DNA of 41,520 nt, from contig JAUSQD010000075.1 of the NCBI GenBank assembly GCA_030652695.1, positions 1 to 41,520 on the forward strand, in the 5' to 3' direction. Position 1 is the first letter of the stretch; each line of letters begins with the position of its first letter. This DNA comes from Actinomycetota bacterium. GTDB taxonomy: Bacteria; Actinomycetota; Actinomycetes; S36-B12. Made by a program: the position numbers and the translations under genes. The notes under the pieces are model-generated. The model had not been told where the DNA came from and made no database searches. It saw nothing but the letters and a program-made list of their open reading frames with translations. Below, one piece after another: positions 20,708 through 29,603 of the stretch.

Positions 20708-20896
20708 CGTTAGTGAGGAGATGGCTGTACTGGGCTCAGGCATGCGGCGCCAGCTCGATGCTGTGTCCCTATTTGTGTGGCAACCGTCGCAAGTTCGCAG
20801 TGGCTATTCCAAGGATGCGGTCAGTTTTGCACAATTGATCTATGCCCACCGACCGATGTCGGCTATGGCTATCGATGCACCAGAGAGGTGAGGCAG

Positions 20897-21136
20897 ATGG
20901 ATCAGCAAGAGGAATACACCGGAATGCTGGAGTCTGAACTGGCGGAGGTAGACAAGATCAGGCTGCTGAACGCACTGGGTGCCGTTGACTTCAGCGAGCG
21001 GAAGCTCGTCGATGTGCTGGTTGCCTGGGGGACGCTCTTCGACGACATTGAAGACATGGACAGCACTGATGAAGCGGTCCTTGCTGCGCTCATCGCAGTC
21101 CGTGACAACCCCGACCTACCGCACACAAACATGTAG
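20897..21136 (+). CDS. Small acidic hypothetical protein (79 aa)
   Basis: MDQQEEYTGMLESELAEVDKIRLLNALGAVDFSERKLVDVLVAWGTLFDDIEDMD...; purine-rich region before ATG. Confidence 0.5.
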   Translation: MDQQEEYTGMLESELAEVDKIRLLNALGAVDFSERKLVDVLVAWGTLFDDIEDMDSTDEAVLAALIAVRDNPDLPHTNM

Positions 21137-21206
21137 AGCAGTGGGCTCGGGTCCTTGCCGGACTACCCTTCCGACCGCCCGCAAGAGACCCTGCGAGAGG
21201 CAATAG

Positions 21207-21560
21207 ATGAAGATAAGCATCACAATCGATTGCCCTGACCCTGACCAGTTGGCCGAATTCTGGGTGCAATTCCTTGGTTACGTGCCTCGTCCCGATGATG
21301 GGGACGGAACCTATGTCACGATCGATCGGCCTGATGGGGTTGATGGGCCACCGACCCTTACGTTCCAGAGGGTTTGTGAACCGAAGATCACAAAGGTCCG
21401 AATGCACCTCGATGTCTACGTCGAACACGCGGCACCGATTGTCACCGCGATGATCGCAGCCGGTGCGACTTCACTCACGACCAAAGAAGCCGGGCAGTGG
21501 ACGACACGAGTACTCCAAGACCCGGCAGGCAATGAGTTCTGCGTGATCGGACCAGACTGA
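21207..21560 (+). CDS. VOC (glyoxalase/bleomycin resistance-like) family protein
   Basis: ISITIDCPDPDQLAEFWVQFLGY...MHLDVYVEHAAPIVTAMIAAGATSL...VLQDPAGNEFCVI. Confidence 0.85.
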   Translation: MKISITIDCPDPDQLAEFWVQFLGYVPRPDDGDGTYVTIDRPDGVDGPPTLTFQRVCEPKITKVRMHLDVYVEHAAPIVTAMIAAGATSLTTKEAGQWTTRVLQDPAGNEFCVIGPD

Positions 21561-21688
21561 TGTGGCAAACCTAGAAGCAAGAGGCATGTTGCTTTGGGTT
21601 CGAGTCTTCGGACGCACTTCCAAGCACGTTGCAGCACTCGAGATTGATGCGGTCTAGTCGGGATTGCGAAGCCAGGGCTTGACGTTCC

Positions 21689-21705
21689 ACTTGCATTTTG
21701 CAAGT
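21689..21705. promoter_or_regulatory. Candidate HxlR operator ACTTGCA-TTT-TGCAAGT
   Basis: Perfect 7-3-7 palindrome lying between TTGACG (21679-21684) and AAGTAT (21702-21707). Confidence 0.65.
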
Positions 21706-21714
21706 ATCTCTCAC

Positions 21715-22119
21715 ATGAGCCTCTTCATCACCTGCCCCGTGGACAACGTCGAGCGCGCGACTGCGTTCTACTCAGCCCTCGGCTGGACTCTCAATGCTGA
21801 GATGTCCGATCACAACGTGTCCTGCTTCGCGATCGCGCCCGAGCAGTACGTCATGCTCGGCAGCCGTGAGATGTACGCGAACGTCGGGGGCACCGAGGAG
21901 CTGATCGGCGGACCCGACACACCTTCGAAGGTCACAGTCTCGTTCGACCTCACTAGCCGAGAGGCAGTCGACGCGCTCATCGAGCGCGCCGGCGCCGCAG
22001 GAGCACGGATCGGCGACACCGACGACTACCCCTTCATGTACCAGCGCCAGTTCGACGATCTGGACGGATACCACTATTCGCCGTTTTGGATGAAGCCGGA
22101 GGCCGAACTAACCAAGTGA
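21715..22119 (+). CDS. VOC family protein
   Basis: LFITCPVDNVERATAFYSALGWTLNAEMSDHN...YVMLGSREMY...DDLDGYHYSPFWM. Confidence 0.85.
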   Translation: MSLFITCPVDNVERATAFYSALGWTLNAEMSDHNVSCFAIAPEQYVMLGSREMYANVGGTEELIGGPDTPSKVTVSFDLTSREAVDALIERAGAAGARIGDTDDYPFMYQRQFDDLDGYHYSPFWMKPEAELTK

Positions 22120-22397
22120 GCGACCTGGCCGCGGCCCTCGACATCGTCGGAGCGCGGTGGGCTCTGCTCGTCGTGGAGCAGATGCTCGACGAGCCGAAGC
22201 GCTACGGCGACCTGCAGCGCGACCTCGGAGTGCCGACTAACATCCTGGCGACCCGCCTGCGCGAGCTCGAGGTGGCCGGCGTACTTGTCCGTCTGCCCCT
22301 CCGGCACAACACCCGGGCATACGCGCTGACCGAGCGTGGGCGTGCCTTGCGCGAGGCGATTATCGCGCTCGGAAACTGGGGCGCAGAGGAGGCCTAG
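22116..22397 (+). CDS. HxlR-family winged-helix transcriptional regulator; GTG start overlapping the VOC stop
   Basis: LDIVGARWALLVVEQMLDEPKRYGDLQRDLGVPTNILATRLRELEVAGVLVRLP...AYALTERGRAL. Confidence 0.9.
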   Translation: MSDLAAALDIVGARWALLVVEQMLDEPKRYGDLQRDLGVPTNILATRLRELEVAGVLVRLPLRHNTRAYALTERGRALREAIIALGNWGAEEA

Positions 22398-22702
22398 GTG
22401 CAGTGCCAAGAGCCCAAGTCGACGCCCAATTGCTCGTCAGGGTGCAGGGCAACCGCACACCCTTCGTTTCTGCATCAGAGCTTGAGCATTCCGAGCCACG
22501 CCATCCTCGGGAAGCTATATTTGGACGCCAATGGCTTTCGTGTTACCTGCAATTGCACATGCGTAGGAATGGGAAGGGAGCCGATGCATATGTCGCACGC
22601 CCAAGAGCTAGCAGTGACCGGTGCTCGTTTATGTCGGAACTCCAACTGCGTGATGCTGGACGCAAGTCGTCGCTTCCAACGCTGCACATCGAGCATTGAA
22701 GG

Positions 22703-22939
22703 ATGACCGCCCCATCTGAGAACGAGGAAGATCAGCCTTCTGTCACGGTCTATCCAGACGGACCACTGATTTTGCGAGGTGGAATCGTCGTAAAGGATGT
22801 CAACGGCGTTGTCCTGTCTTCGGGACAAGTGGTTGCGCTCTGCAGGTGCGGCCGGTCAGCCACCAAGCCCTTTTGCGACAGCAGCCACAAGCGCGGCGTC
22901 TTGGACTCGGGGCAAGCCCAGAACTTATCCAGCAAGTAG
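22703..22939 (+). CDS. CDGSH iron-sulfur domain protein
   Basis: VVALCRCGRSATKPFCDSSHKRGVLD: CxC-X2-(S/T)-X3-P-X-C-D-(S/G)-X-H signature. Confidence 0.9.
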   Translation: MTAPSENEEDQPSVTVYPDGPLILRGGIVVKDVNGVVLSSGQVVALCRCGRSATKPFCDSSHKRGVLDSGQAQNLSSK

Positions 22940-23935
22940 CGCTCTGGGTCGCTCGTGCCTGAGTGAGCTCTCGCCCAGGGACCATCGGCCGAGCACGTGC
23001 TCTGCGAATCGCGCTTCAAGGTGGAGACTCACCGCTGCCCCAAAGAGAATGTCTTCGCCCAGCTCGGGCTCAGACTCAACCAGGCTCCCACACAGGTCAT
23101 ACACGGCAGTCTGCTCGTGCAGCGAGTCAGCCGTGATGTGCACGTCGTAGAACCGGCACGCGCCATCGTCAGCACCGATCCGGCGAAGGCCCCGACTGAT
23201 GCGGCGGCTCGGATCCGATGAGTTCATCTCGAAGGCTGCAAGGTGACCGACGAGTGATCCACGCAACGCTCGATGCAGTCCGAACATGGAGATGACGTTG
23301 CTCAGGGCAAGGGTGATGCCCGGAGCCGACTCGATGTGCGCTCCGTAACCGTCGGCGATATCAAGGAAACGCAGCACTCTCGTGAAGAGATGAGAATGCA
23401 TCCGTGCGAGCTCGCCGTTTCCGTACTCGTCCATCTGAATCTCAACCAGGGCTGCCTTCGGACGGCCGGAAAGCCGAGGGATTCCCCAGGTGTGAGGGTC
23501 TGCCTCCTTCAACTGGTAGATCGAGCGATGCATCATGTATTCGCGGAACTGCGCGATTGTCGCCTGCCTTTGCAGGTATCGCGCTGGGGACTTTCCTGCA
23601 TCCTCACCAACGAGGGTCCACAGCTGGTCAGCAATCGAAGTGCCTTCGTTCCAGGGCACCTTTACATCCCTACGGAGGCCATCAAGCATGCGGTTTTCCA
23701 GCGCGGCTCGAAAGGCGATCAATTCGGGCTGCCACTCCCAGTCGTCCGACACATCGTCAAAGCCGAGGTAGTGGAGCTCATAGCACGTCCACAGACACAG
23801 TTGCAGGTCGTCGTCACCGACAGCGTCGGGGATAAGCGGAACCTGGTGAGCGTATGGAAGCCCCTGCGGATCGTTGGCATGAAGTGCCACGAACAACTTG
23901 GCAGAGAGGGGGCCACGAGGAGTGGGGAGAAGCAT
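22925..23935 (-). CDS. Iron-containing redox enzyme family / heme-oxygenase-like protein (start estimated at MLLPTPRGP)
   Basis: ALVEIQMDEYGNGELARMHSHLF, FYDVHITADSLHEQTAVYDLCGSLVESEPELGEDILFGAAVSLHLEARFAEHVL; 3' end overlaps CDGSH gene. Confidence 0.78.
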   Translation of the reverse strand: MLLPTPRGPLSAKLFVALHANDPQGLPYAHQVPLIPDAVGDDDLQLCLWTCYELHYLGFDDVSDDWEWQPELIAFRAALENRMLDGLRRDVKVPWNEGTSIADQLWTLVGEDAGKSPARYLQRQATIAQFREYMMHRSIYQLKEADPHTWGIPRLSGRPKAALVEIQMDEYGNGELARMHSHLFTRVLRFLDIADGYGAHIESAPGITLALSNVISMFGLHRALRGSLVGHLAAFEMNSSDPSRRISRGLRRIGADDGACRFYDVHITADSLHEQTAVYDLCGSLVESEPELGEDILFGAAVSLHLEARFAEHVLGRWSLGESSLRHERPRALLAG

Positions 23936-24164
23936 GGTGCCTCCAGTTGTGGATCCGGGATAGTGAAGATTTACTGAATCTAACGACGACCCGATCCCAG
24001 ATCCATCCCAAAGTCGCACGCGATGCGATTTGTTGACACTCGCGCATGAGTTGAATGGGCGATCGATCAACCGTCACAGTCCTGGGCGACTTCAGCGCCG
24101 CGGACAACATTCAAAGTATCCCCATTTCCACGCTGACTGGCGAGGGTTCGACTTCACCGTGGTG

Positions 24165-24671
24165 TCAGGAACTCGGTCGTTCAGTTGCGCCTGTGACGCG
24201 CAGGACAAGTGGCACGACGATCCAGGCGACTGCTGCCAGGACAGCGGATCCAATAGCCAGCCATGGTGTGCTGTCAGGAAATACAACGGAGCTGACCAGG
24301 AGCATGCCCATCACAATGCCGATTGCAAGAAGCGCGATGCCGAAGGAAGCAAACACGTGGGTTACGAATACCAACTGTGGCCGCATTCCCTGGCGAAAAT
24401 TCCATCGGTGGAAGGCCACAGGCGCAACCAGAACCGTGATTGCCGATGCGACAACGAATAGCGTCCATCCATACAGCGAGCGCTGACCGTCATTGAGTTC
24501 CTTGAATACTGGAGTGAAGGCAACGCCGAACAGAAACGCAAAGAAGAGTTGCCCACCGGTTTGCACGACTCGCAGTTCTTGGAGGATTTCCGCAAAATCG
24601 CGGTCAACATCGCGCTTCTCCTCATGACGCTCCAACTGGGCCACCCCTTCGGTTGAGTTCAGCCAGCACAC
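24165..24671 (-). CDS. DUF6328-like four-TM membrane protein
   Basis: EILQELRVVQTGGQLFFAFLFGVAFTPVFKELNDGQRSLYGWTLFVVASAITVLVAPVAFHRWNFRQGMR. Confidence 0.75.
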   Translation of the reverse strand: MCWLNSTEGVAQLERHEEKRDVDRDFAEILQELRVVQTGGQLFFAFLFGVAFTPVFKELNDGQRSLYGWTLFVVASAITVLVAPVAFHRWNFRQGMRPQLVFVTHVFASFGIALLAIGIVMGMLLVSSVVFPDSTPWLAIGSAVLAAVAWIVVPLVLRVTGATERPSS

Positions 24672-24801
24672 TTCCTACTTCGAAATCTTCGCACCGGGTG
24701 CCTCATTTTGTTTGGTAAATCGGACGACCTGTAGTCATCGGCCGGCGCTATTGTGAAAACTGCCCACGCTTCCCCCCGAGCACATTGCCGTTGGAGACGC
24801 T

Positions 24802-25854
24802 ATGACACAGCAGTTGCTCGTCGTTCCCAGCATGAGCAACAACCTGCTGACCGTGCTCGATCTCAACGCTCACGCAGTTCTGCGACATGTGCCATTGCCC
24901 AAGCGCGGCCCAAGCACTGCCTTCGCCTCACCCGACGGGGACAAGATGTACGCCCTGGCGAGCGGTGGGAACGACGTCGTAGTGATGGATACCCACACCT
25001 GGACGGTTGACCGCGTCATCCCAGTCAAAGGCACGATCATCGATCGCGGCAAGCTTCCCGCTGCCGGCCGCAACTTCTGGACGGCGGTCATTCCTCAAGG
25101 ACATATCCACCAGGTGGACACTGATTCTGGGAGAGTACTGAGGAGTTTCGAGAAGGCTGGGCCGTGCTTCACGGTCAATGCCGATGAGACTCTGCTGTTC
25201 ACACTCGATCAGGACAAGCGCAAGAAGCCTGGCCATTTCAGAGTCTGGTCAGTGGCAAGCGGTGAACTTCTTGCAGAAACTGCGACTCCCCCACTGCAAG
25301 GATTCACACTGGGAATGTGGACTGATGGCGCCAACGTGTACTGGTGTGAGCTTGCCAAAGCAGGTGCCGTGCATGTCATGGATGTCTCAGAGGCAGCTGC
25401 GCCGAAATACCGCACCCGCGTACCCGTTGGCTCGGCTCCGCTGGCGATCAGCATTCACCCAGACGGCACCATGTGGGTCCCCAATTCAGCTGATGGCACG
25501 GTCTCAGTTATTGACACACAGACACAGAAGGTCATCCACACACTCGACGTCAGTCACTACGTGGGCTCGATCTCGTACATCGACGGTCGCGTCTATCTCG
25601 TGCAGACGACCAAGCATGCACGAGTGAGTTTCTGGAAGTCCATGTGGATCACGATTCCGGCGCCCTATCTAGGCGTCTACATCACCAAGAAATCGGGCGC
25701 CCCGAAGACTCGACGATTCCTCGACATCCCTGCAGAGGTTGTGGCATACGACGCCATTACCTACGAGCGACTGCCTTGGCCAGCGATGACTCTGCCTTCC
25801 ATTGGCTTCTCGGGAGCGGTCATTGCGCGGGACCAATCTGGCGGGACTGGGTAG
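24802..25854 (+). CDS. YncE-like / YVTN beta-propeller repeat protein without evident signal peptide
   Basis: Repeated blades: LLTVLDLNAHAVLRHVPLPKRGPSTAFASPDGDKMYALASGGNDVVVMDTHT...LAISIHPDGTMWVPNSADGTVSVIDTQTQKVIHTLDV. Confidence 0.75.
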   Translation: MTQQLLVVPSMSNNLLTVLDLNAHAVLRHVPLPKRGPSTAFASPDGDKMYALASGGNDVVVMDTHTWTVDRVIPVKGTIIDRGKLPAAGRNFWTAVIPQGHIHQVDTDSGRVLRSFEKAGPCFTVNADETLLFTLDQDKRKKPGHFRVWSVASGELLAETATPPLQGFTLGMWTDGANVYWCELAKAGAVHVMDVSEAAAPKYRTRVPVGSAPLAISIHPDGTMWVPNSADGTVSVIDTQTQKVIHTLDVSHYVGSISYIDGRVYLVQTTKHARVSFWKSMWITIPAPYLGVYITKKSGAPKTRRFLDIPAEVVAYDAITYERLPWPAMTLPSIGFSGAVIARDQSGGTG

Positions 25855-25865
25855 TTCAGGGCCAG

Positions 25866-26509
25866 TTACCTTGGCCCATTGATCAACTCGCGCAATCGCA
25901 ACAATGCCGGGCCAGTGTCATCAGCCCAGAAGGACAGCTTCGAGAATCTGTAGTTGCCGCCTGGGAGCTGCGCAGTCTGAGTGTCGATCAGATGCACATG
26001 CATATTGACCTGACTCGACATCGCGATGATCAGATGCTGGTTGTCTTCTGGGTCGAGTTGCACAGTGCGCGACTCCATGAGGCTGCGCGTGTGGGCTCGC
26101 ACTTCGTTGATGTTGTCTATGGGGATCACCACTTCAATGGTGTGACCGTTGCGAACCCGCAGTCCATCGGACTCCAAGAGATGCGGATACACGATGAGGC
26201 CGGCCAAGAGGCCGAACATCCACACCAAGCCCCAAATACTGACGATGAGCAGTGGCCAACGGACCCAGGCCACGGCACGAGGTAGTGGACCACTGCCATT
26301 TCAAGCGCTGATGCACCGATCCATAACCAGATTGTTGACTTGACGATGTCGACATACGGCACGGCCAAAGACTCGTGGTTGCCAACGTCGGGTCGGCGAC
26401 GGATCCAACGGGCGAGGTTTGCATAGATCCCACGCTCAAACCGCATTGCACGACGCCAAATGCTCGTGCCAGACGTGTCTGGATTTGGGCGCACCTCCGC
26501 TTCAGTCAT
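25866..26509 (-). CDS. Hypothetical membrane protein, apparently split by a frameshift near 26262-26290
   Basis: ORF 26126..26509 supplies MTEAEVRPN...YVDIVKSTIWLWIGASALEMAVVHYLV; ORF 25866..26273 continues in another frame with AWVRWPLLIVSIWGLVWMFGLLAGLIVYPHLLESDGLRVRNG... Confidence 0.55.
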
Positions 26510-26961
26510 TTCGATCCTTCCTCGACTAACGGTCGAAGGGTGGCCAGAAGATGATCAAGTGATCGGGTGAGCGGCTCTAACAGGTCGTCTGGGAAGTCGT
26601 TGAACAACGCCGTCGCGAATCGCTGCTGGTCCTTCTGCAGTCGCTTCATCACTGCGCGTCCCTGGGTCGTCAATGTCACGACCGAAGCACGGCGGTCGGT
26701 GGCATGCGGTCCGCGGGTCACCAGACCGATCAACTCCAGTCCATCGACGAGATCAGTGACTGAACGCGGAACAATGCCGAGTTGATCAGCAAGAGCCCGA
26801 TGAGTGTGTGGGCCCGACATCCCAAGGACCCACACCAGTTGCACTCGACTGGGCGTGAGTCCCATTCGATCCAGACTCACGCGCTGGTCCTGTTCAAGCA
26901 AGAAGCCAAGCTCGATTACTCGGTCGAGTGCGTGAATCCATTCCTGGCGTGCCACTGTCAT
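26506..26961 (-). CDS. MarR-family transcriptional regulator
   Basis: VQLVWVLGMSGPHTHRALADQLGIVPRSVTDLVDGLELIGLVTRGPHATDRRASVVTLTTQGRAVMKRLQ. Confidence 0.9.
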   Translation of the reverse strand: MTVARQEWIHALDRVIELGFLLEQDQRVSLDRMGLTPSRVQLVWVLGMSGPHTHRALADQLGIVPRSVTDLVDGLELIGLVTRGPHATDRRASVVTLTTQGRAVMKRLQKDQQRFATALFNDFPDDLLEPLTRSLDHLLATLRPLVEEGSK

Positions 26962-27000
26962 GTACTGAGGCTACCTCACTAAGAGGTTTCCTCAGTACAT
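26960..27000. promoter_or_regulatory. Composite palindromic operator between marR and DUF1801 gene
   Basis: ATGTACTGAGG-ct-ACCTC-actaa-GAGGT-tt-CCTCAGTACAT; 16 of 20 symmetric positions pair. Confidence 0.75.
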
Positions 27001-27065
27001 TGGCAAATCCCCGATCACCCGATAGTTTCGGATAGACAGGCTGCGATTGTGCAAGGGGGGCAGGG

Positions 27066-27473
27066 ATGGCGGAGATCAAGACCAAGCCGACGACGGTGAG
27101 CGTCGACTCATTTCTTGACGCGGTGGAGAAGTCGTCCCGCCGGGCGGACGGCAAGGAATTGCGCGCGATGATGGAGCGCGTAACCGGCGAGCCGGCGGTG
27201 ATGTGGGGTCCATCGATCATCGGCTTTGGCACGTACCACTACAAGTACGACAGCGGTCACGAGGCCGATATGTGCCGGGTTGGTTTCTCGCCTCGCTCAG
27301 CCAACCTCGTCTTGTACGTTGGAGACTTCCCTGAATTTGAAGCGTTGCTGGCGAAACTGGGAAAGCACAAGCGTTCCAAGGCATGTGTCTATCTCAACAA
27401 GTTGGCAGACGTGGACGCCTCCGTTCTTGAAGAAATCGTCCGGCTGACCTATGAGGCAACCACAGCAGCCTGA
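27066..27473 (+). CDS. DUF1801 domain protein
   Basis: DGKELRAMMERVTGEPAVMWGPSIIGFGTYHYKYDSGHEADMCRVGFSPRSANLVLYV. Confidence 0.85.
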   Translation: MAEIKTKPTTVSVDSFLDAVEKSSRRADGKELRAMMERVTGEPAVMWGPSIIGFGTYHYKYDSGHEADMCRVGFSPRSANLVLYVGDFPEFEALLAKLGKHKRSKACVYLNKLADVDASVLEEIVRLTYEATTAA

Positions 27474-27485
27474 GCAAGGCCTTGC

Positions 27486-28649
27486 CTACTGCGCCTCATG
27501 CTGACGAATTGCATGGCGGTTGTCCTTGAAATGCCAAGCCTCAAACATCACAAGTCCGACAATCAACGCGGTGAGCAGTACTAGCGAAGTAAGTGACGAG
27601 ACGACGAGTCCGACCGGAATCAGACAGATCGCGACGATGGCTACGACCAGGCGCTGAAGATTCAAGGTGTGGATGTTGCGAAGCCGAAATGCCACATGCG
27701 CAAGCAAGTACACAGCAAACCCTCCAAAGAGCGCGACGTCTGCGACAGCCTTCAAAGGCTCATCAATGTTCAGCAATGTCTTCTTCAGGCCTAGAGCGAC
27801 CAGGACAATGCCCCACACAAAGAACAGGTGAATGTACGAGTAGGAGTCCCGGGCCATCGTGGTTCTTGCAGTCCCGGACACCGCCTCCAGACGGCGTTCC
27901 GCTACCAGGGAAACCACGTCGAAGTAGAGCCACCACATGGCCGAGATGACGATTACGCCCAGAGTGGCGGCCACAATCACGCCTGCACTGAGCGTCTCGC
28001 CTGCCGCAGCAACTCCCAAGGCAACGATCGATTCGCCAAGCGCGATGATGATGATCAAGCCATAGCGTTCTGCAAAGTGCCCAGCGTCGATCCGCCAGCC
28101 CCCAGGACCTGCAACCAGCGGGGATCCAAAGTCGATGACGATCGCCACCAGCCACAGGACGGCTCTCCATGGGCCTTCTGGTACAAAGCCAGCGACCATG
28201 ATCAGCACCGGTGCCGCCACAAATCCAGGTGCGAGCTTCAGCACTGCGGAGAAGACGTCGGGATCAGACCGGGTCGTGATCGCGTACAGGCCCACATGCA
28301 AGAGGCGAACTACGAGGTACGCGACGCCGAACAGTATCGAGTAGGTGCCAAAGGCCGCAGGAGCGGAAAGACCCACAAGCAGCATCGCTGCCATCGCCAC
28401 AAGCATGACCAGTCGTGAAGCGATGTCATCATCGATCTGAATCGAGTTGGTCAACCACGTGTAGCCACCCCATGCCCACCACACCACGGCAAGAACCGCA
28501 AAGCCGCGCAAGAGACCAAGCCACGTCAAGTCATCCGCCATCAGCGTTGTGACTTGGGTCAGTGCAAATACAAAGACGAGATCAAAGAAGAGCTCAAGTG
28601 GCGTGACCACGTGCTTGGAAGGTGAAGCATGGCTATGAGAGTCGCTCAT
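27486..28649 (-). CDS. Low temperature requirement protein A (LtrA) family membrane protein
   Basis: VTPLELFFDLVFVFALTQVTTLM...WWAWGGYTWLTNSI...AERYGLIIIIALGESIVALG. Confidence 0.92.
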   Translation of the reverse strand: MSDSHSHASPSKHVVTPLELFFDLVFVFALTQVTTLMADDLTWLGLLRGFAVLAVVWWAWGGYTWLTNSIQIDDDIASRLVMLVAMAAMLLVGLSAPAAFGTYSILFGVAYLVVRLLHVGLYAITTRSDPDVFSAVLKLAPGFVAAPVLIMVAGFVPEGPWRAVLWLVAIVIDFGSPLVAGPGGWRIDAGHFAERYGLIIIIALGESIVALGVAAAGETLSAGVIVAATLGVIVISAMWWLYFDVVSLVAERRLEAVSGTARTTMARDSYSYIHLFFVWGIVLVALGLKKTLLNIDEPLKAVADVALFGGFAVYLLAHVAFRLRNIHTLNLQRLVVAIVAICLIPVGLVVSSLTSLVLLTALIVGLVMFEAWHFKDNRHAIRQHEAQ

Positions 28650-28706
28650 TGGCGCAAGCTTTCGCAGTGCCGGGCAATCCTCGCCAGTGGTTTACGCAAC
28701 GCCTTG

Positions 28707-29588
28707 CTACTTCAGGAACTTGCTCGTTCGGCGGTCCGCCAGCAACTTGCCGCCCGTTTGACATGTGGGGCAGTACTGAAGTGAGGAGTCAGCGAATGAG
28801 ACTTCACGGACAGTGTCTCCGCACGTGGGGCACTGCTCACCAGACTTTCCATGTACGGCGAGTGTGCGCTTCTTCTCAGATTTCAATGTGCCAGTGCCAT
28901 GACCGATGCTGTTCTGGATCGCATCAGTCAGCTCCTTGCGCATTGCTGCATACAGTGTGGCGAGTTCTTCCGGCTTGAGGGAGTTGCACGCTCGAAACGG
29001 CGAGAGCCCCGCGGAGTGCAGGATTTCATCGCTGTATGCATTGCCAATTCCGGCGATCACAGACTGATTGCGGAGCACGCCTTTGAGCTGTGCTCGTCCA
29101 GCGGCATTCACGATCTCAGTGAAGGCCTCCAAGGTCAGACCATCTGAAAGCGCGTCTGGTCCGAGCCGCTCGACTCCCGGAATGCTCCTAGGGTCATTGA
29201 CGATGTACACAGCGAGTCGCTTTTGAGTTCCTGCTTCGGTCACATCAAATCCGCCTGCCAACTCGTCATCGTCTCGGACAAATGCAAGTCGAAGCGCCAA
29301 GGGGCCCTTGCCCATCTTCACTGGCATCGCGGACAGTTCTTCACGCCAGTGAACCCAACCGGCTCTGGACAAGTGCCAGACCAAGTGCAGGCCGGAGTCT
29401 GTCTTCATGTCGAGAAACTTGCCTACTCGAGTGACCGAATGGACACGCTGGCCTTCGAGGTCAGCAAGAGTCGGGTCATATGTCTTCAGCGCACTGAAGC
29501 TGGCCAGTGTCACTTTGGAGATTCGCAAGCCTGCAGTGTGCTCATGGAGAAATCTGGCGAGCGCTTCTACCTCGGGCAGTTCCGGCAC
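28707..29588 (-). CDS. Fpg/Nei-family DNA glycosylase
   Basis: MPELPEVEALARFL N-terminus, GIGNAYSDEILHSAGLSPF, zinc finger CPTCGDTVREVSFADSSLQYCPTCQTGG. Confidence 0.92.
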   Translation of the reverse strand: MPELPEVEALARFLHEHTAGLRISKVTLASFSALKTYDPTLADLEGQRVHSVTRVGKFLDMKTDSGLHLVWHLSRAGWVHWREELSAMPVKMGKGPLALRLAFVRDDDELAGGFDVTEAGTQKRLAVYIVNDPRSIPGVERLGPDALSDGLTLEAFTEIVNAAGRAQLKGVLRNQSVIAGIGNAYSDEILHSAGLSPFRACNSLKPEELATLYAAMRKELTDAIQNSIGHGTGTLKSEKKRTLAVHGKSGEQCPTCGDTVREVSFADSSLQYCPTCQTGGKLLADRRTSKFLK

Positions 29589-29603
29589 CGTGAAGTCGAT
29601 GAC

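Noticed and set aside
21590-21617. A second functional tRNA gene
   Set aside because: Only the T-arm/acceptor-like end is recognisable and the acceptor 5' half is missing; reported only as a possible relic
22398-22702. Overlapping ORFs (22398..22706, 22403..22699, 22475..22828) between HxlR and CDGSH genes
   Set aside because: No recognisable motifs and unconvincing residue composition; treated as intergenic
27474-27495. GCAAGGCCTTGC palindrome as terminator between DUF1801 and LtrA genes
   Set aside because: Short, no loop and no U-tract; insufficient support
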